DNA from: Chloroflexota bacterium
GTDB taxonomy: Bacteria; Chloroflexota; Dehalococcoidia; SZUA-161
Direction of reading: 5' to 3'
DNA length: 8,558 bases
Assembly: GCA_003229915.1 (NCBI GenBank)
Contig: QIGA01000099.1
Coordinates: 1 to 8,558, forward strand
In this document: one piece after another, positions 5,798-8,558 of the stretch
How the letters are laid out: each line of letters begins with the position of its first letter
How positions within the stretch are numbered: position 1 is the first letter of the stretch
Notes under the pieces: model-generated
Database searches by the model: none
What the model was told of the DNA's origin: nothing
Seen by the model: only the letters and a program-made list of their open reading frames with translations
Translations under genes and position numbers: made by a program

Positions 5798-7246
5798 CTA
5801 ATTCCAGGATTGCTCACGCCGGGATTGGTGATAGTCCGCTAGTTTCCTCAGAGTCTTAGCCGCCCGCTCGAAGTTGGAGAAGCTGGGTATCCCCCTTTTC
5901 ACCAGCTTATCTCTCGTCTCCGCCGCCAGGGCGTCACTATACGCGGCAGTTACAATGATTATGAGGGGCTTTTGGGATCTCTCGTTGAAAACAGAGATGG
6001 TGTCCAGAATCGGCTCCGCGGTTTCGTGATCCTGAGTCAGGGGCCTGATGACCGGGAACAATTCGAGAACCACGGAATCAATGTTCGGGTCCTTATCCAT
6101 GATGTCCAGCATATTGGTCAAATTGGAGACAGGGTCTTCTACCATCAGGAACGCGCTGGATATGTCGAAGGGATTCCTGTAGCTTCCCCCGATGATACTG
6201 AAGAAAGTGGCTAGCCTCTCGTAGGAACTCTCTGTTAGAAGAGGCACCTCCATCCCTGCCTTGGCGAATACATCGGTGATCACAACTGACTGCCCACCGC
6301 TCATAGCGATAAGACCCACCCTGGTTCCGGTTGCGGGTTTGATGTAGAGCAACGCCTTGATAATATCGACCATTTCGTCCAGGTTGTCAACCTTTATGGC
6401 TCCGCATTGCCTGATGACTGCCTGCCAGACAACGCTCGACTCCGCCAGTGCCCCCGTGTGGGAAGCTGTGGCTCTGGCCCCCGCCTCGGTCTCTCCGCCC
6501 TTCCAGATGAGCACCGGCTTTCTGCTGGCCACCTCACGCAGGCAATCGAAAAACCTCTTGCCATCCTTTACCCCTTCTATGTACATGCCGATTACCTCGG
6601 TCTCCTCGTCCGCTCCCATGTAATCCAAGAAGTCGGTGCTGTCGAGGACGACAGCGTTTCCATAGCTCACTGATTTGCTGATCTTGATGCCGTGGTGATG
6701 TCCTACTATGCTGAACAGCGTGGCGTGGGTGCCACTCTGGGCGATAAAGCCCACGGAGCCCTCCTCGCCATATGCCTGCGCCACCGTATGCCGCAACCCG
6801 ATCCTGGGGTTATAGAGGCCGACGCAGTTCGGCCCGATGAGATTCAGGCCCGCTTTGCTGGCCAGATCAGTGATCTCCTGCTGCAGCCTTATCCCCTCTT
6901 CAGTATTAGTTTCGGCAAACCCTGAGGTGAAGAAGCCTACCCCGCCAACCCCCTTCTTGATGCAGTCCTCGACGATCCGGGGAGCCACCGCTCGGGGCAC
7001 GGCGGCGATAACATAATCTACAGGGCCCGGTATGCCCAGGAGGCCGCGGTAGTTTTCCACGCCGAGTTCCGCAATGCCCGGGAGCTCATGGGGATCGATC
7101 TGCACTGAATAAACGTTGCCCTTGAAGGAGCTCAAACTTCGCAGCCACATGTAGCCCAGTGCCTGCTTGTCGCCTACCACTGCGACTGAGCGGGGGTTAA
7201 AGGCTCTGTCCAGGTTCTTTACCGTGCGCTCCGCAACCTTGCTCAT
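5798..7246 (-). CDS. ADP-forming acyl-CoA synthetase, alpha subunit
   Basis: This subunit belongs to the NDP-forming acyl-CoA synthetase family (acyl-CoA + ADP + Pi to acid + CoA + ATP). At 482 aa it is close to known separate alpha subunits. An N-terminal CoA-binding Rossmann domain (about 10-145) contains NPRSVAVVG and GPNCVGLYN (138-146). Two succinyl-CoA-ligase-type domains follow, with AQSG (168-171), SYGN (193-196), the GMYIEG stretch and ATASHTGALA. His263 in that stretch is the expected phosphohistidine. The nucleotide loop reads GDKQALG where GAS... is usual. The ATG at 7246 overlaps the beta gene stop as ATGA, so the subunits are probably translated together. The real substrate (acetate, propionate, a branched or aryl acid) cannot be read from sequence. 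Confidence 0.9.
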   Translation of the reverse strand: MSKVAERTVKNLDRAFNPRSVAVVGDKQALGYMWLRSLSSFKGNVYSVQIDPHELPGIAELGVENYRGLLGIPGPVDYVIAAVPRAVAPRIVEDCIKKGVGGVGFFTSGFAETNTEEGIRLQQEITDLASKAGLNLIGPNCVGLYNPRIGLRHTVAQAYGEEGSVGFIAQSGTHATLFSIVGHHHGIKISKSVSYGNAVVLDSTDFLDYMGADEETEVIGMYIEGVKDGKRFFDCLREVASRKPVLIWKGGETEAGARATASHTGALAESSVVWQAVIRQCGAIKVDNLDEMVDIIKALLYIKPATGTRVGLIAMSGGQSVVITDVFAKAGMEVPLLTESSYERLATFFSIIGGSYRNPFDISSAFLMVEDPVSNLTNMLDIMDKDPNIDSVVLELFPVIRPLTQDHETAEPILDTISVFNERSQKPLIIIVTAAYSDALAAETRDKLVKRGIPSFSNFERAAKTLRKLADYHQSRREQSWN

Positions 7247-7941
7247 GCTTGAGATTCGAGTATCACCCTGGCGTCCACAGCCACTGCGCCATCGCTGTAG
7301 GCCAGGATGGGGTTGAGGTCCAGCTCTTTGATCTCGGGGGTTTTGTCTACGAAATCGGAAAGCTTCAACAGCAGGTCTTCCAACACGGTGATATTCGCTG
7401 GCTCCTGCCCCCGGTAGCCTTCGAGCAGGGGGTAGCCCTTTATCTCCCTGATCATCTGGCTGGCGTCCCTTCTGACCAGGGGGACGATCCTGAAGGCGAC
7501 GTCTTTGAGCACTTCGACAAATACTCCACCGAGGCCGAACATCAGCACTGGCCCGAACTGGGCATCTTTGGACATGCCCATGATCACCTCGACCCCGGGC
7601 TTGGCCATTTGCTGGACGGAAACCCCGTGGATTCTGGCCTTTGGGTTCGTTCGCTTTGCTGCCGCCACGATCTCGGTATAGGCCTTGCCCACCTGGGTTG
7701 CATTTCCCAGCCCCAGCTTGACTCCGCCAGAGTCACTCTTGTGGATGATATCGGGCGAGACTATCTTCAGCACTACCGGGAAACCCGTCTCCTTGCTCAT
7801 CGAGACCGCCTGGGACTTGCTTTTGGCCAGCCTCGATTCAATAACCGGTATGCCAGCTTCAGACATCAGTTGTTTCGACTCGATCTCGGTGAGGACGGGG
7901 CTCTTGTCTTTCAGGGCAGCGCTAATTATCTTGCTAGGCAC
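7243..7941 (-). CDS. ADP-forming acyl-CoA synthetase, beta subunit (ATP-grasp)
   Basis: This is the ATP-grasp subunit that takes phosphate from the alpha-subunit histidine relay and makes ATP from ADP. The 232 aa match the length of separate beta subunits. Visible features are the N-terminal LTEIESKQLMSEAGIPV, a lysine in VVLKIVSPDIIHKSDSGGV with the conserved active-site His at about 67, the glycine-rich FGLGGVFVEVLKDVAFRIVPL, and the metal/nucleotide motif ELDLNPI near the end. The start is GTG at 7941, with AAGGAG (7949-7954) at a good distance. The next ATG-like start would remove conserved N-terminal sequence. It is the first gene of the leftward cluster beta-alpha-rpsP-khpA-rimM and overlaps alpha by 4 nt. 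Confidence 0.92.
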   Translation of the reverse strand: MPSKIISAALKDKSPVLTEIESKQLMSEAGIPVIESRLAKSKSQAVSMSKETGFPVVLKIVSPDIIHKSDSGGVKLGLGNATQVGKAYTEIVAAAKRTNPKARIHGVSVQQMAKPGVEVIMGMSKDAQFGPVLMFGLGGVFVEVLKDVAFRIVPLVRRDASQMIREIKGYPLLEGYRGQEPANITVLEDLLLKLSDFVDKTPEIKELDLNPILAYSDGAVAVDARVILESQA

Positions 7942-8028
7942 TTTGGACTCTCCTTAACTCCGTGGGATTTGTCATTGCTGCCGTTTGGTGCTTGCGGCCT
8001 TCTCCCATTAGGCACAAATCCGAGAGTT

Positions 8029-8057
8029 ATTCTAGCAGGTAAAGCTATGAAAGTAAA
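8029..8057 (-). promoter_or_regulatory. Promoter for the acyl-CoA synthetase / rpsP operon
   Basis: On the minus strand, TTTACT (8052-8057) and TAGAAT (8029-8034) are separated by 17 nt. TGC directly precedes the -10, forming an extended -10 like that of the SDR promoter. Transcription would start near 8022, about 80 nt before the beta subunit start. It is the best promoter-like match in the 215-nt gap. Whether it belongs to the chromosome or to the end of the neighbouring mobile element is unclear. Confidence 0.45.
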
Positions 8058-8068
8058 CTCAAAGTCTC

Positions 8069-8124
8069 TTCCAATACAAGATGAGGCTGGAAGGGATATT
8101 GATTTCCAACACAAGATGAGGCTG
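8069..8124. repeat. Near-perfect 21-bp direct repeat, period 35 bp
   Basis: Two copies lie at 8069-8089 and 8104-8124. Both read TTCCAA, then one variable base (T or C), then ACAAGATGAGGCTG, for 20 of 21 identities. The similarity continues as GGAAGG versus GAAGG. They lie between the leftward operon promoter and the rightward transposase gene. They could be subterminal transposase-binding sites of the mobile element, or upstream regulatory sites. No third copy was noticed in the window. Confidence 0.7.
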
Positions 8125-8156
8125 AAGGAGTAAGGCAACCCGTTTATGATTGAGGC

Positions 8157-8558
8157 ATGCGACTGATGATGAACGACGAGAGGCTGCAAACAATCGAACA
8201 GGTCAAACAGTTCCTGGAAGGGAGTGAGTCGCTGGAGTTCGGAGGCATATCAGTTGAGGAGAGATACCGTTGGATAGAGAGGACGCTGAAGAGGTTCAAG
8301 TATAGCCGGCTCAAGAGAGCCCAGAAAGGGGTGATACTTCGGTACATAGAGAAGATCAGCGGGTATTCCCGGGCCCAGGTATCAAGGCTGATAGGGGAAT
8401 ACAATCGGAGAGGGCGCTTGAGGAAAGCACAATACAGAAGGCACCGGTTCTCCCAGAAGTATACACTGTCAGACATTGCCCTGCTGGCCAGGACAGATGA
8501 GTTGCATGGGTATCTGAGCGGGCCAGCCACCAAAAAGATACTGGAACGGGAATGGGGA
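8157..8558 (+). CDS. Transposase/integrase-like protein, N-terminal part (runs off window)
   Basis: An open frame of 134 codons runs from ATG 8157 to the window edge without a stop. It is basic. RYIEKISGYSRAQVSRLIGEYNRRGRLR (about 62-89) looks like a helix-turn-helix DNA-binding segment. YTLSDIALLARTDELHGYLSGPATKKILERE (about 102-132) resembles the region that precedes the integrase (rve/DDE) core in a group of transposase-like proteins I recall. The catalytic triad would lie beyond the edge, so this is not proven. The start is uncertain: ATG 8166 or 8169 (MMNDERLQ) with GAGG at 8152-8155 is at least as good. The gene is divergent from the synthetase operon. Confidence 0.65.
   Translation, partial: MRLMMNDERLQTIEQVKQFLEGSESLEFGGISVEERYRWIERTLKRFKYSRLKRAQKGVILRYIEKISGYSRAQVSRLIGEYNRRGRLRKAQYRRHRFSQKYTLSDIALLARTDELHGYLSGPATKKILEREWG

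Noticed and set aside
7249..8133. Plus-strand 294-aa ORF antisense to the synthetase beta gene
   Set aside because: The opposite strand encodes a well-conserved ATP-grasp protein. The antisense product has no recognisable domain and is explained by GC-rich codon structure.

Overview
The window is bacterial chromosome of fairly high GC content, most likely from a Chloroflexota lineage close to Dehalococcoidia. That placement is an inference. It rests on glycerol-3-phosphate (ester-lipid) genes, a GpsA nucleotide motif of the form GTTGWG, a two-subunit ADP-forming acyl-CoA synthetase, and an MFE-2-like short-chain dehydrogenase. No rRNA or other phylogenetic marker was available to test it.

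Left block (1-3146, + strand): the 3' end of a TPR protein gene, then der, plsY and gpsA. Spacing is very tight: a 2-nt gap, then stop/start overlaps of the TTGA and GTGA type. Der is a ribosome-assembly GTPase. GpsA makes sn-glycerol-3-phosphate and PlsY acylates it, so the last two genes are consecutive steps of phospholipid synthesis.

Middle (3147-4678): an extended -10 promoter is followed by a leader of about 180 nt that folds into several hairpins. One segment of it can also pair with the ribosome binding site. The leader precedes a single SDR gene resembling the hydroxyacyl-CoA dehydrogenase part of MFE-2. The 414-nt convergent intergenic region after it holds a 140-bp MITE-like repeat with perfect 12-bp terminal inverted repeats.

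Right block (7941-4679, - strand): transcription runs leftward through the beta and alpha subunits of an ADP-forming acyl-CoA synthetase (4-bp overlap), rpsP, khpA and rimM. The last three are the usual S16 / KH / 16S-maturation cluster. The usual downstream partners trmD and rplS are absent; the convergent SDR lies there instead. A plausible promoter for the block (TTTACT-17-TAGAAT with an extended -10) lies at 8029-8057.

Right edge (about 8069-8558): a near-perfect 21-bp direct repeat with a 35-bp period, then the 5' part of a transposase/integrase-like gene that runs off the window. Nothing here is a clear-cut novel system. The best candidates for undescribed biology are the switch-like SDR leader, the composite repeat, and the repeat/promoter/transposase junction.
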